From Chimonanthus salicifolius (lineage: Eukaryota > Streptophyta > Magnoliopsida > Laurales > Calycanthaceae), in the NCBI GenBank assembly GCA_013350335.1, contig CM023541.1, positions 62,313,413 through 62,377,412 on the forward strand: a DNA stretch of 64,000 nt, in the 5' to 3' direction. The position numbers and the translations under genes are program-made. Positions 24,301-36,495 of the stretch are shown one piece after another; position 1 is the stretch's first letter; each line of letters opens with the position of its first letter. A model generated the notes under the pieces. It saw nothing but the letters and a program-made list of their open reading frames with translations. It did not search any database and had not been told where the DNA came from.

Positions 24301-24487
24301 GTTATGTGTTATTTTTATGTCTATTTATTGGGTAAACTTATGGTATATGTTTGAATCACATGTTGGGGTCATGTATGACCTTTGGGCCTAACTGTTGTTC
24401 CGGCCCAACTAGAATGCTTGAGTTGGTTTAGTTTAAAAAAAAAAGTCAGTCGCGTTTCAGGCCCATCCTTCGGGTCATGGCGTGACA
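21332..24487 (+). mobile_element. Long solo LTR, 3,156 bp, AAAGC target duplication
   Basis: Perfect 5-bp duplications AAAGC lie at 21,327-21,331 and 24,488-24,492. The ends are TGTAATACCCTGACCC and GGGTCATGGCGTGACA, a pattern I associate with long Ty3/gypsy (Tekay/Del-like) LTRs. A TATA box (TATAAAA, 22,108-22,114) is followed after about 30 bp by CT-rich leader, which would place the U3/R border near 22,140. There is no coding domain inside. Short open frames at 22,528-22,884 and 23,530-23,781 have no recognisable domain. A palindrome cluster lies downstream of the presumed transcript start. Confidence 0.85.
22629..22945. repeat. Cluster of TCGGA-NNN-TCCGA palindromes inside the LTR
   Basis: About nine variants of a hyphenated palindrome (5-bp arms, 3-base spacer) occur in about 320 bp. 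They lie at about 22,629, 22,650, 22,707, 22,727, 22,747, 22,768, 22,834, 22,858 and 22,896. The two best are TCGGACGATCCGA at 22,748-22,760 and TTCGGATGATCCGAA at 22,896-22,910. The spacing is irregular, so it is not a simple tandem repeat. They lie in the presumed transcribed part of the LTR. Confidence 0.75.
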
Positions 24488-24492
24488 AAAGC

Positions 24493-26439
24493 AAAATGAG
24501 ATTAATTATTGCATTTAATTAGAATTAGAATGCATCATAAATGGGATGAATTATGGTAAAACTTAAACTTCTTATTAAATAATAATATCAAATAATTTTA
24601 GCCTTCGTGTGAAACCTTTGATTATTGATGTTTGGTTGTTGGTATCATTGAATGTTTATACTTAGTATTTTTCTTTATTGGACTTTAAGTTTTTAGGTTA
24701 CCTTTATGTTTATATTAACACGAAGAAAACCTTAATTGATTAGTCAGATGATGGTCATGAACATCAAAATTTGACAAAAAAAAAAAAAAGAAGGAAAATT
24801 ATTTCTAGTGAGTTAGAATGATTTATTCTAACTTTATTATGTTATTATTTAAAAATAATAATTAGTGAAATTTGACCAAAGATATTTTATGATTAAACAT
24901 TGTGAATTTGAATGATGTGGCAAACATTTTTTACATAGGTATCTAAAAATATATTTTTATAAAAAATTGTAATTAAAAAATTCAATATAAATTTTTGACC
25001 CATATCATTATCACAAAGCACATATTTCCTTGTAGTTTAATAAAAATGACACTTTTTTATATCTTTCATTGTTTAAATTGCAATGTGCAAAAAAAAAAAA
25101 AACACAAATAATGCCACTCAATTAATTTTTTCTCATACAGATTATATTTTACTTATATATTTTTCAAATAAGATAATTAATATTATCAAACCTATATTTT
25201 TGTGTATGGACTATATACTGTGCAATTGTTGCCTATTAAACTAATGTCATCAGAACTACGACCGTCTAACGAACCCCCTTCGAGGAATTTTGGTTCAACT
25301 GTGGTAAAAGACGGTCAAGTAATAATGTATTCCATATATTATAAATATCATTAGTAAGACATTTTTTACGAATACCATTAATATTCAAATTCTAAGTAAT
25401 GGTGAAGTACTGTGGGATAGAAATGGTAAAACACAAGTAGATCATTTTTTAATATTAAATTTTGATATTTTGTAGAGAAATTTTTTTATTTGAAAAATAA
25501 ATAAATTCAGTGATTCGTACTTAGCGGCTTGCAGTTTTAACCTTTAAACTATGCAATATTAAAAATATAACTCAATTAATCAACATATTTAATGAAAGTC
25601 TTTTCAAATCAAAACATCATTGCCGCATTTAGTAGGACCCACGTCTCGGTGTGTGGAATAATTGATGAAAACTATGTTGGTTATTTTTTTTTTTAAAGAA
25701 AGAGATAGAATACAAGAGAATAATTTATAAAAAAACTTTAAATATGTGAAATCAATGGCTTGACAATAATAATGACTTATAATTCATTTATATTTTGTCT
25801 AATGAAAGTTAGTCTCAATCAAATTTTCAAATTAGCTCAAGCGCATTGAATTATTATTTTTTAATATATATTTTTTCATAAAGAATGAAATGGGGTGGGT
25901 GTGTTACGAGCGTGTAACTATTTGCAAATGAGTTTATTGAGTCATTTTTGTGTTGAAATATTTTATGTAGATTTATTAATTTATTTTTTTAAATGAATAA
26001 GTTTAAACTATTTTTTAGTTCTTGATCCATTTAAGTTTTTTTAACCTTTTAGAGGGGAGACATATTTGTATTTATATTATTTGTAAATAAGCCATGCGAC
26101 CTATATTTGAAAGTGATTAGAAGTTAACTACATATTTATTATATTTTAAAAGGAATAAATTTTAATTCATTGAGAAAATATTGATATTGTCAATGTTTAT
26201 ATTTTAACTTGAATTCAAATTAAAAATAATAATAAAAATTTTAAATTTATATTTAAACAATAATACATGTGTAAGAAACAATTTAATATTTTCATCATCA
26301 AAATTAGGATTGATTAAAGGTTAGTTTTGAGTATTGTATAAATATCAATGACTTAGATATTATCAACAATAGTTATCATTATTTAAATAAAACTTTAAAA
26401 AATTAATCAATGATAAATATTTCTACAGAATTGATAATG
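24493..26439. other. AT-rich spacer upstream of the SNARE gene
   Basis: Roughly 1.9 kb of very AT-rich sequence with homopolymer A/T tracts. I see no gene, no terminal repeats and no SINE box here. Confidence 0.5.
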
Positions 26440-27168
26440 TCACTTGGATAAAATGATAAATTTAGACACCGGATCCAAAAGGCCAAAAACTCTAAAGTGC
26501 ACATCGCGTGTATTTAATAGGAAATTTAAATCTGCCACACGGATCCAGTGTGGCATATGCGACACGGAATCCACCCTCCAACCAATGTTCCCGAAATCCG
26601 GACGTCTCGGCAGTCCGTCGAAGGTCCATCTGACTACCTGTCCCGCGGGCCACTGTATCGTTATATCTTAAAACGAAAAACTGCCAGTAATTGTCAATAC
26701 CCGAGTCTCTCTCTCTCTCGTCCTCTCTTGCTGTCTCTCAAATTCATAAAACCCTAGATTCCATCTCCATCGATCCGGATCCGATCCTGCATTCATCACA
26801 AAACCCTAATCCAATCGATTTCCTTCCCCACATTGCTCGAATTCTCCCAATTCCAACGCATCTAGATCCGAATCGGGACGTTTAGGATCCCGATTTCGGA
26901 TCCCGGATTGGATCTAGTTGATTCTGGAACATTTTGAAAAGGAAGACAATTTAAACAATTTGATTGACGATTTGGAGCGTTTTAATGCGTTTTCTTTCGG
27001 AGAGTCAGTGTATTTTTGATGTATTAATCAATTCCGGGATTTAAGATTCTGCTTTTCGGATCCAGTTTGGACATTATTGATGTTTGGATTTTGAGTTACG
27101 CTTCAAACAGCGTGATCGTTGGAATTAGGGGAGGAGGTTGTGATTGGCGTGGAATTTGATCTACGGCG
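26440..27168 (+). promoter_or_regulatory. NPSN promoter and 5' UTR
   Basis: Base composition rises sharply in GC at 26,450. A CT-rich pyrimidine patch (26,704-26,740) is followed by two telo-box AAACCCTA motifs at about 26,750 and 26,802, typical around plant transcription starts. The leader then runs to the ATG at 27,169. The exact start site and any UTR intron are not resolved. Confidence 0.5.
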
Positions 27169-30100
27169 ATGGATTCGCTGTCTGCAATCAGCGAGGAGCT
27201 GGCCAACATTGAAGGGCAGATCAATGACATATTTCGAGCTTTGTCGTAAGGACCTTTGAATAATCTATACTCCTTTGAGTTTAGACATAGCTGTGTTCCT
27301 TTGCAGTTGAAGTTTTGTCTAAAGTTTTCAGTGTTCTAATTGATTTTGTTTAGATGTAAATTATTAGAGAAAATGTTGATTTTCAAAATGCTGGTGGATT
27401 GATTTGAATGTTTTTCCAATTATTGCAATATCTGATGATAATGCTCAAAGAACAATTTTTTTAATCTGTTTATCATATTTTAAGATGATGTATTAGCCAA
27501 TTTGCTTCGCTGTATCAACTTATATGATGGTAGAGTAGAAAAGGAAAAAAAAAAAGAAGCAAAGGAATATTACAAAAGATAAGAAACTGGGGAAAAAACA
27601 CTATATACCATGTTTTAAATGTTGTGGATGGTAGAAAAGGAAGGCTGACGGTATGGGTACTGATTTTCCAAAATAGATACATAATTTTTTTTTTTTGAAA
27701 GTTAAAATAGATACATAATTACATATAGACCAATGTGATGTTTAAAACTAAGCTGTTTGTAGCAAAGTAGGAGCATGTAGACTCTTCTCTATGTCAGTAG
27801 TGTGCCCATCAAATGTTGACTGGGTATGGGAAGAGTGCCTCACTCGGTCATACTGCCTCAATCACCAATTCTTGATAGTAGAAATTTTCTGGTCTAAAAG
27901 TGGGGGAGATGAAATCAATGTGGTCTTGTGTGATTCAAGAAGCACCCAACTTGGGAGAAATTGAGGAAATTTCCCCAACAGTTAAAATCCAAATAGTTGA
28001 CTCCATGATTTCCCCTAGTGTTTCAGTTTTTCTGCCTAATCACAAGAGACCCTAAAAGCAAGCATGGTCCACTTCTTATCATCTTTTGTTCTTTGATGAT
28101 GATTGGGTGGTGATGGATTCACCCGGTGTTCCACACTGTAATATTTCCCTTGTTTGTGTCATTACCGGATAATTGGCTTTAGTGGTTGCTCTATACATTT
28201 GGATGATGAGCTGCAGGGGTTTCTTACACAGCCTTAGTGCATAATTGATGTCCATAATGGCTTAAAATCATACTGTCATTGATTTTTTATTTATTCATTT
28301 ATTTTTAGAAGTTACAATTGTCATACTGTGGTTGGCATGGGTCATTATGATTTTTTTTTCTTTACATATTACAATTTATTTTTTGAAAAGTGATATTACT
28401 CTTTTTATTTTTAGGCTTTTGCCCAATAATGTGTTTGACTATTCTATATGATGATATCTAAAGTCACACAATGGCTTTATGTACAGAAATGGATTCCAGA
28501 AACTGGATAAAATTAAAGATACTAATAGACAGAGTCGACAATTGGAAGAACTCACCGGGAAGATGCGGGAATGTAAGAGGTAGCTGAACTCTTTTCTCTT
28601 CTAAGTGTGTTTCTAACTGTAATCTAGGCCTGCATATCAGCTTTGTGGTTAAATGGTAGTGGCCTGATTGCTTTTAATAGGGCCTTTGCACACAAAGCAC
28701 TTGTTATTTGAAGGAAGTGATCATGGAGAATTCTGAATTTTAGATTAAAGATCTCATCTGTGACATTTTTTATTGGTTGTCATTTGTCCTTTTCTAGGCT
28801 TATTAAAGAATTTGAGCGAGAAGTTAAGGAAGAGGAATTCAGGAATACACCTGATACCAATAGAATGCTCAATGAGAAAAAACAATCAATGGTATTGTTC
28901 ACTCCTTAAGTTCTTTATTAAAAATGTGCTATTGCAATCACTTTTTTGGTGGTTTATTAATTATAATCTTAGTCCAATTGTCTTATGCATACATTCTTAA
29001 ACCCCTTTTTTTTGTTTTGCAGATTAAAGAGTTGAATTCCTATGTTGCTCTTAAGAAACAGTAAGTTATGAGCTATCTACTAGATGTGTTCATCCTTTTA
29101 TTTAAAGATGGAGAATGGTAGGATTTTGTGCATCCTTGCTTACATTCATGAAAGCATCCATAGAATTTAGTTGGAATTTTAAACTTTGCTACTTTAATAT
29201 TTTTAATTTCTAAATTCTGCTATCAGTGTTAAACTGGCTTATATTGCCCTAGCTCTCTAGCTGTAATCTTGGAATTTAGGTGTCATGCAGGTGTGATAAC
29301 TGTGTAAAAGGTAAAGGAACTGTATAGTTTGAATTGTTTCATTTATTGATTGAATGACTTAGACATTGTTTACGGCAACAGTTTTTGTCTGACATAAAGG
29401 TCTAGTTAATTGCCTTTAAGTATTTTTATGTTGGGTTGTTTAGAGGAAAAATAATTCCAACTGCTCTTTCCTCACTGATAAGCCTTATTTCAGATGTATA
29501 AAAAAGATTTGATAGTTTTCCTTGGAAAATAAAACAGGAGACTTTTCACCATGTCTCATTAAAAAGAAAAAGGAAAAGAAAAAAGACCATGTCCTGATGG
29601 ATCTTTGATACTTTGTAGCTTATGTTGGGCCAAAGAATTTAAACAAATGTTGTGTGCTAAGCTCAAGGTCCTTGACTAAGGTCCTCTTTTTTTTTATGAC
29701 TGAGGGGAACCACGAGGCAAGAGCCCCCGTAAACCTCTTGGGGGAACGCCCCACACCCACACAGGACACCCCCGGTTAACGCCGTTAGGGACTTGAACTG
29801 GCTACCTCTCGCTTCATAAGGCGGGAAGTAACTAGTTGAGCTACCCAATGTTGGGTCTTCTCTTAAGTACTAATGTCCTCTTTTATGTCACCCCTTTTTA
29901 TTTTATTTTATTGTTTTTAATATTTTTCTTTTATTTGTTGTAAAATTCGGGGACTTAATGATTCCTTCTCATATTAATTTAAACACACACAAACAACCAA
30001 TGTTTTGAAAATCAAAATCGTATCTTAAATTGTTCTAGTCACCAAATCGCATCCAATCGCAAATAATAAGATTTTTTATGATTTTTTCCAAAGAGGTAAA

Positions 30101-33100
30101 ATCTTTTAAAAATATTTAAAAAGTAAAAAATAAGTTTTTCATATTCTAAGCACCTGGTATCCAAAACATTATTTATAAAATGCAAAAAAATAAATAAAAA
30201 TGATGAAAGTATTGTATATATAACTTGATTGTCATTTATGTAAGTGTTGTTTAAGATTATAAAAAGAAAGTCATGCATATGGCTTGCTAATCTTATAAGA
30301 CTTAATGTTTTGAAAATTAACTTGGTTCATAGAGGAGAATCATGTTTTGGTAAAACTGACATTTAATTTACAAAAATTGTTAGCTCATAAAAAAATCGTA
30401 TCATATTATAAGATTCTAAATCACTTCTTTAAAAATCGTATCATATTTTTTTTTGAAAGTTTTAAAAATCGTATCATATTGTAAGACTGAAATTGTAAAT
30501 CGTAAGATTTTAAGAACTATGCAAATAGCTAGGCTTGTGATGACAGATGGTAGAACTTATAATTTAAGAATAGCTGGTTATTATTATTAAATTTTCCCTT
30601 TAAGTGAGAAAAAAGTGGCTGGTTCTTTTAATGTTTGTTCACATACAATTTTTGAAATATTTCATATACATATATTTCCTCTAGTTTATTTATTTATTTA
30701 TTTTTTAAAAGGTTCATTTCTTCTCATTATGCTAGCAATTTTGTTGTTGTGACTGCTATTATGCATCTTGTCATGTTAATGCAATATTTGAGTTTATTGT
30801 CATTTTCAAGTACTTTCGGTACTGTAAGACATGAATCATGATCACCATCATCAATTTCCACTTTCCCATCTATCGAGTATTGGATTTTTGAGTTACACTT
30901 GTCATTCTACCCTGTCATAATCAATCTAGTAATAGGTTTAAATTTGTAAATAGAACTCATGAAAGGATTTAGCGAAAGGTGCATTTACATGGACCAACTT
31001 CTTGAGTGATGCCTCAATTCATTATAATGTGTTTTTTATTACTGAATGCTGCTTTTGTGAATGGCATTAACAGGCATGCAAGTAATGTTGAAAAACAAGT
31101 TGATCTTTTTGGTGGACCTAATGGTGGAGAGGGGTTTGGCGAAGAGAATGTTCTGCTGGCTTCAAGTAAGCATGTGGCTTTTTTTTTTCCTCCCTCAGTT
31201 TGCTTGTATTTCTATTTCATTGATTTTCTTTCATTGTTGATTTTGGTCAATTATGGTTTCATATAGTTGCATCACTCGGTAATTCACCTTTCAAAAAAAC
31301 CCCCTCTGTGCCTCAATGCCAGATTTCTTTGGATTGAAAATGACACAACAGTCAACCAGAGGTCCAGGTTTGAGTCCCGTAGTAACCTGATGCATGTGGC
31401 TTGCGGGGGTTGTGTGCATCCCCCTTGGAGAGAGGTGGGGATCTTGTGGTTCTTCATCATCAAAAAAAGAAAATGACACAGCAGTCAGCACCTCTACCTT
31501 CATTGAGATTTGGAAATACTTTCCTCTGTGTAAACAGTTTCAATGCATAAGACCATCAATCACAGGTAGCTTAAATCAGGGGCATTTTATTTCTTTTGTT
31601 CCAAAGATATGGTTTGTCATCCACCGACCATCTTTGATAAGAATGTAAGATAATTGGTTCTTGTTTATCCTACCCAAGAAATCATGTCATGTTTGTCAAC
31701 GTAAGGTCCCAAGTAATTAATTTATACCCAGACTGGAGTGGTTAATTCTTTTCCTAGTGCCCAACCCAAGCCTAATTAATATTAAGACAGTATGCCTCTG
31801 GTGGGATCTACTAAACTTTTGTGTTTGACCCATCCATTTTACAACTCTTATCAGAGTACTACTTTTGACACCATTTTCTTAATGTTTTTCAATGACTTTG
31901 GTGGGATTTCCATGTGTTTTATACCTATATACCCTCAAAAAACCCTTAAAAGGGCATTTGTATCCTTATGCATGATGCAACTGTGTTGAAACGAGAAACT
32001 CCACCCAGGTGATCTTCTGAGTCAGGTGAAAAACTCATGAGACCATCCAAGTCTACCTCACTTGTTTTTGGCTTTGAGTTGGGTGATTCAACTGTGTTTT
32101 TTCCCCATAAATAATAACCATGGTTGGTAATCCTGCTGCTCCATTGGGACATAAATCTAATTGAGAAGCTGCATCATCTCAATGAACAATATGGCCTCCC
32201 CTTCTTTTAGCGGATGCCTCAAAACAGGGCACCTATATTACCATGTAATAGATCAGTCCCAGCACCTGCTGATCACCATCTCTGGATCAGCTAAAATATG
32301 GAATAATCTAGGGCACAGTTTGCTCTGGGAATGACGATGAGCCCAAGGATCAGCCCAGAATCGGATCCACGTCACACTGACCACTCTTATTTGGTTTCTA
32401 TTGTGTTAATCAAACTTACTGCAGATCTCCATAATACTGAAGGTTCCATACTGCAGATCTAAAGCCATTTGCAGCTATTGATTTTGTGATATCTGAACTT
32501 TTTAAGTGTAATACAATTTCTAATTCAAAAAAGACATACAAGAAAGCAATCAGCTATATGTATTACAGATATGCTTAGGAATTTACAAAATTAAATATGA
32601 ATATGAAACTTTAAATATGAATCCAATTGCTAATGCCAACCTCAAATTGATGGGATAAATGGCTTCAATGATAATAATGATAAAATCTTAAATAACTCTA
32701 TAGAAACCCACTTCACCAAATAACAGAACCAAGGGAAAATTCTAAATATATCATACACAAAAAACATCTCTGTCTGGACCTTGTTTAGCCTAGATATTTC
32801 TCTTCCATTAGAGTCCACCTTACAGGAGGAATTTCTTTCCATTGATGCATCTTTCAAAATATTTTTTTTTTCTAGATTTGTGCCTTATTATTTCTTTCTA
32901 ATTGCATATCAATACAATAGTAAGATGTCAATTTTATTCATATGATTATATATATGTTGAATCATACATTTGTTGTGCAGATATGACCAATCAACAATTA
33001 ATTGATAGAGGCAACCAAATGGTGGATGAGACTGATCAAGCCATTGAGCGGTCCAAAAAGGTTAGTTTCTTGATTGATTTGAATTCTTTAGAAACTACTG

Positions 33101-35192
33101 TGGGGCCTCAAATGACTGAAGGACCCTCTTTTCTTCCTTATCCTCTTCGTCCTGACTGTCGCCGTTCTTCTTTCTTCTTCATTTCTAACTTACTTGACCA
33201 GTTCTCCACACTCGACATTTTCTTTTTGTTCTGCAAATCTGGGAGAATTGCTGACAATTTCATACGTTCTGATAAATCCTCTGGGAAGCATCGTGGTTTT
33301 GCCTTCATTAGTTTCAGGGTGGAAGTTGAGGCTCTTCTTGCCATTATCAATGTCAATGGTCACATGTTCAAAGGGGTCTGTCTCAAGTTGCAAATGGCGT
33401 GTTGTGCCAGCCCTAAACCTCGAGCTAGCAGCAACTCTTTACCTGCTCCGCAAGTTCCTAATCCTGCCTTTTTTTCCGAAGTTGTTTCAGCTCCAGTTTG
33501 GATGGTCATTTCTGGAAAAGGCAGATCCATCATTTTGGGAAAAAATCTTGTTGAAAAGAGGTCAAATTCCTTGAAGTGCCTTCCCCTATCCCTCGGTCGG
33601 CATCCCAACCTTAGAATCCTGGATATCTGAGTGGGGTTGTATTGGCGAGGTCTCTGTTTGCAGGATCGATCGTTTGCATTCCTTACTCTTCTTTTGAAGT
33701 TGTTGAAGGAGTTGCATGTTCTTCTTTTGAAGTTGGATATCTTGAATTTTTGTCAGCAAATCTCCATACAAGATCAGTCTGGGTTAGGGTGTTTGGTCCC
33801 TCTTTGTGCTTGGTCTTCGGAAGCCCTCGGAGCCATTGGTGAGTTTCTCGGTAAAGGTGGTGGAGGTGGATCCTTTCACAACTGCTAGGAGGCATTTCCT
33901 TTTTGCCAGATTTTGAGTAGTTTGGTCACCAAGCCTCTAGTATTTGAAAACCATCCCTTATTTGAGCTGAGAGTATTGATTGAAGACGATTTCCTTTCTC
34001 CTACAAATTGTTTGTGTTGGATTTGCAAAAGCTTGTCTTTCGGTGGTGTCTAGTGAGCCTTCTTCCTAGATTCCAAATCCGAAAGGTACCTCTTCCTCGG
34101 TCACGGTGAGGACAAAGCCATGCAATTTCCTTTTGCTGATGTTGACACTTGTCTCTCGGAGATTAGAACAATTTCCTTTATGGGGTTATGGGCCTTCCTG
34201 TTTTTCTTTGCTTTGTTCCGTTGTTTGCACACCTCTAGTGCCTCCTTTTTCTTTTAAGATAGTCGCCATTAGAAAAAGGGTCAATTTCTTGATCCAAAAA
34301 CCACACTTTATATTAGGATGTGGCTTTTGTCATGGAGCATCATTGTTCTTTCAAACTAAGTCCTTTTAACTTTCTAGAAGTCGCAGTCTTGAATTCTGTG
34401 ATAGAACTCGAATCTTTTTGTTGATGTGAACCTCTCACATGTATTTTTCTGGGGTTTTATTGACAAGCTTTATATATATTACCATGCATTGTAGGTTGTT
34501 GAGGACACTATAAATGTTGGAGCAGAGACATCAGCTGCTCTAAAAGCACAGGTGTGTTACCTTTTGACACCTATCAATCCCGATTCCATTGCCATTGACT
34601 TCTTTTCAATGGTCTTATTTTTTTTCCTGTTAACGTAATCTATGCTGATTAACTCTTATAATTTATTACCCTCAGACAGAACAAATGAGTAGGATTGTCA
34701 ACGAGCTGGATTCAATCCATTTCTCGATCAAGAAGGCTTCTAAATTGGTTAAGGAAATTGGTAGACAGGTCAGTTTCATCAGATACTGATTTTTCTGCTT
34801 TTGTTGAACTATGTGACTGTTCTCTCACAATGTGTGATTTATTCACTCACAATTTTTCAGGTTGCAACTGACCGCTGTATCATGGCCATGCTTTTCCTGA
34901 TTGTCATTGGAGTGGTAGCTATCATCATAGTGAAGGTTGAGTTTCTTTTGACTTGCCTTTTTACACACTAATAATCGGTTCACGGTATAATGCTAGGATT
35001 TCATTGTGACTTCATACACTCTATTTTGGATTCCATCTCATACTCAAAAAGACAACTGGGCTTTTGAATTTTCAGCTTGTGAATCCAAATAACAAGGACA
35101 TTCGGGATATTCCGGGCTTAGCCCCGCCAGCACCAACTCGTAAACTTCTTTGGCACATCAACAACAGAGAAAAGAATGAGCTGATTCCTTGA
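27169..35192 (+). CDS. NPSN: Novel plant SNARE (NPSN, Qb-SNARE), ten exons, intact
   Basis: Membrane-anchored Qb-SNARE that pairs with Qa, Qc and R SNAREs in vesicle fusion; the NPSN family acts at the plasma membrane and cell plate. Exons: 27169-27245, 28487-28579, 28798-28891, 29023-29060, 31074-31165, 32981-33060, 34495-34551, 34676-34768, 34861-34935, 35076-35192. They total 816 bases, so 271 residues, the usual NPSN length, with no frame break. The start MDSLSAISEELANIEGQIND matches the family N-terminus, and an Nabc-type helical bundle follows. The SNARE motif spans about residues 137-205, with LKAQTEQM containing the central Gln region. The tail anchor is residues 214-234 (CIMAMLFLIVIGVVAIIIVK). 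Similarity is to NPSN11/13; the paralogue is not assigned. Exon 6 reads in frame through its donor into an RRM relic. The 3' half is duplicated downstream. Confidence 0.93.
29691..29870 (-). mobile_element. tRNA-derived SINE in NPSN intron
   Basis: On the minus strand it begins near 29,870. It shows a box A-like TAGCTCAACTAG and box B GTTCAAGTCC, then runs to an oligo-A tail (T run at 29,686-29,695 on plus). Flanking duplications of 14 bp, TAAGGTCCTCTTTT (29,677) and TAATGTCCTCTTTT (29,871), differ at one base. It sits in the intron between NPSN exons 4 and 5. Confidence 0.8.
30391..30520. repeat. Repeated AAAAATCGTATCATATT word
   Basis: The 17-base word occurs at 30,391, 30,431 and 30,474. 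Related 'aatcgtaagattt' and 'atcgcatcc' words lie at 30,020-30,060 and 30,500. This looks like the remains of a small MITE with degenerate subterminal repeats between about 29,995 and 30,535, but clear termini were not found. Confidence 0.4.
31355..31468 (+). mobile_element. 5'-truncated SINE with 19-bp target duplication
   Basis: Flanking direct repeats at 31,336-31,354 (GAAAATGACACAACAGTCA) and 31,469-31,487 match at 18 of 19 positions. Inside are a box B-like GGTTTGAGTCCCG and a 3' A tract (CATCATCAAAAAAA). Length is about 114 bp. It lies in the NPSN intron between exons 5 and 6. Confidence 0.8.
33061..34430 (+). mobile_element. RRM-coding retroelement (LINE ORF1-like) fragment in NPSN intron
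   Basis: An uninterrupted plus-strand frame runs to 33,630. It encodes an RNA-recognition motif with RNP2 (FFFISNL, about 33,172) and RNP1 (KHRGFAFISF, about 33,287), then NPAFFSEVV and a basic region. Further along, shifted frames read AWSSEALGAIGEFLGK and ARRHFLFARF, resembling the DUF4283-like part of plant LINE ORF1 proteins. Assignment to a LINE ORF1 is inference from this domain pair; a host RNA-binding pseudogene is the alternative. The frame is continuous with NPSN exon 6. A decayed copy lies in unit 2 (39,415-39,925 and 42,976-43,880). Confidence 0.65.
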
Positions 35193-35918
35193 CTACCAAA
35201 GTTCATGAATTCAGATTCTGATTGGAGATGCTGTGATCCTCTTCTGGGTCATTACTGGATCATCCGCTGTAATGATGGAGTGGTCTTCCTGTTATATTTT
35301 TTTACGCCCACTACATATCATTTCTTTATTTCCTATCTGCTTATTTTCATCTCTTAATTTATAATCGGCAAGTGGTAACTTGGTGGATTGAATAGTTTTT
35401 CCATAATTTTCTTTCCCCTTTCATATTTGTTTGTTATTATCATTCAACTTAATGAATTGGAGCGAGAAAGTATTTTGTGATCTATCCTTTTTTTTTATTT
35501 CTTGGGCTTTGATATGTTACAACTCTGTCGCATCACAAAAGACTGAGCAGTCCTCTGATAGCAGTTGGGTCTTTCTCAACCAAGCAGCTATTCAACTTTA
35601 GATAGTCAGACAGCTGTGGATCCGACAAGGACATCAGTTTTACTCATAAAAATGAAGTATCCGACACGATTTGACATAAAAAAAATCTTATGCTATTCAT
35701 TTTTATGAAGTAGATTAACTAAAATGCCTAAATTCAGCTCCATAAGTTATTTTAACTTTTTGAGTCATTTAAGATTATCAATGAAATGTCTGTTTCATAG
35801 CCTTCATGGGGGCTGAATTTTTTATGAAAGTATCCAACAGATCAAGTCTCATGGCCGGAACATTAGACAGTCGGGCCATGATTATAGTTTGCTAAATTCA
35901 AATTGATGAAATAAATAG

Positions 35919-36495
35919 GGCCGCCCATCTTAATACGGGTGTTTTTTGTTAGGAAACACTGGATAAAGTAAAATTCCCACTTTATCTCCGTCTTTCTGTA
36001 TACAAATCTTAAGTAGAGCATAACAGTGTACTTATAATTATGAGCGGTATATCTATGAGTGGTGCACTTATCATTTCAAAATTAACGATAACTTTGACGT
36101 GCAGAATCCATCTATAGTGGTGCACCTATAATTATGAGCGGTGTACTAATAATTCTGAGCGATGCACCTATAATTTTGAAATTCACTATAACTTTGGTGT
36201 GTATAATCCATCTATAGCAGTGCACCTATAATTATGAGCGGTGTACTTATAATTGTGAGCGGTGCATCTATAATTTTGAAATTAACTATAACTTTGGCGT
36301 GCAGAATCTGTCATAGTGGTGCACCTATAATTATGAACGGTGTACTTATGAGCGGTGTACTTATAATTTGAGCGGTGCATTTATAATTTCGTTTTTCAAA
36401 AGGTTAAGAAGGGTGAAGGGTAAAGTGGAGTTTTCACGTAAATTTTTTAAAACCCGTGTCTTCTATAAAAAACACTCGAGTTAGAATGGGCGGCC
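35919..36495. mobile_element. Mutator-type MITE, 577 bp, 9-bp target duplication
   Basis: Flanked by identical AATAAATAG at 35,910-35,918 and 36,496-36,504; 9 bp is the Mutator/MULE signature. Terminal inverted repeats of about 40 bp start GGCCGCCCAT and end ATGGGCGGCC, with a shared GTGTTTTTT block inside. It has no transposase. The equivalent positions in the duplicated flanks (about 45,608 and 48,044) read straight through without it. The centre is a tandem repeat. Confidence 0.9.
36020..36400. repeat. Internal tandem repeat of the MITE, period about 100 bp
   Basis: The word ACTTTGRYGTGYA recurs at 36,091, 36,191 and 36,291, so the period is 100 bp. Within each unit, variants of TATAATTATGAGCGGTGTAC repeat every 25-35 bp. 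The array is confined to the interior of the Mutator-type element. Confidence 0.8.
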
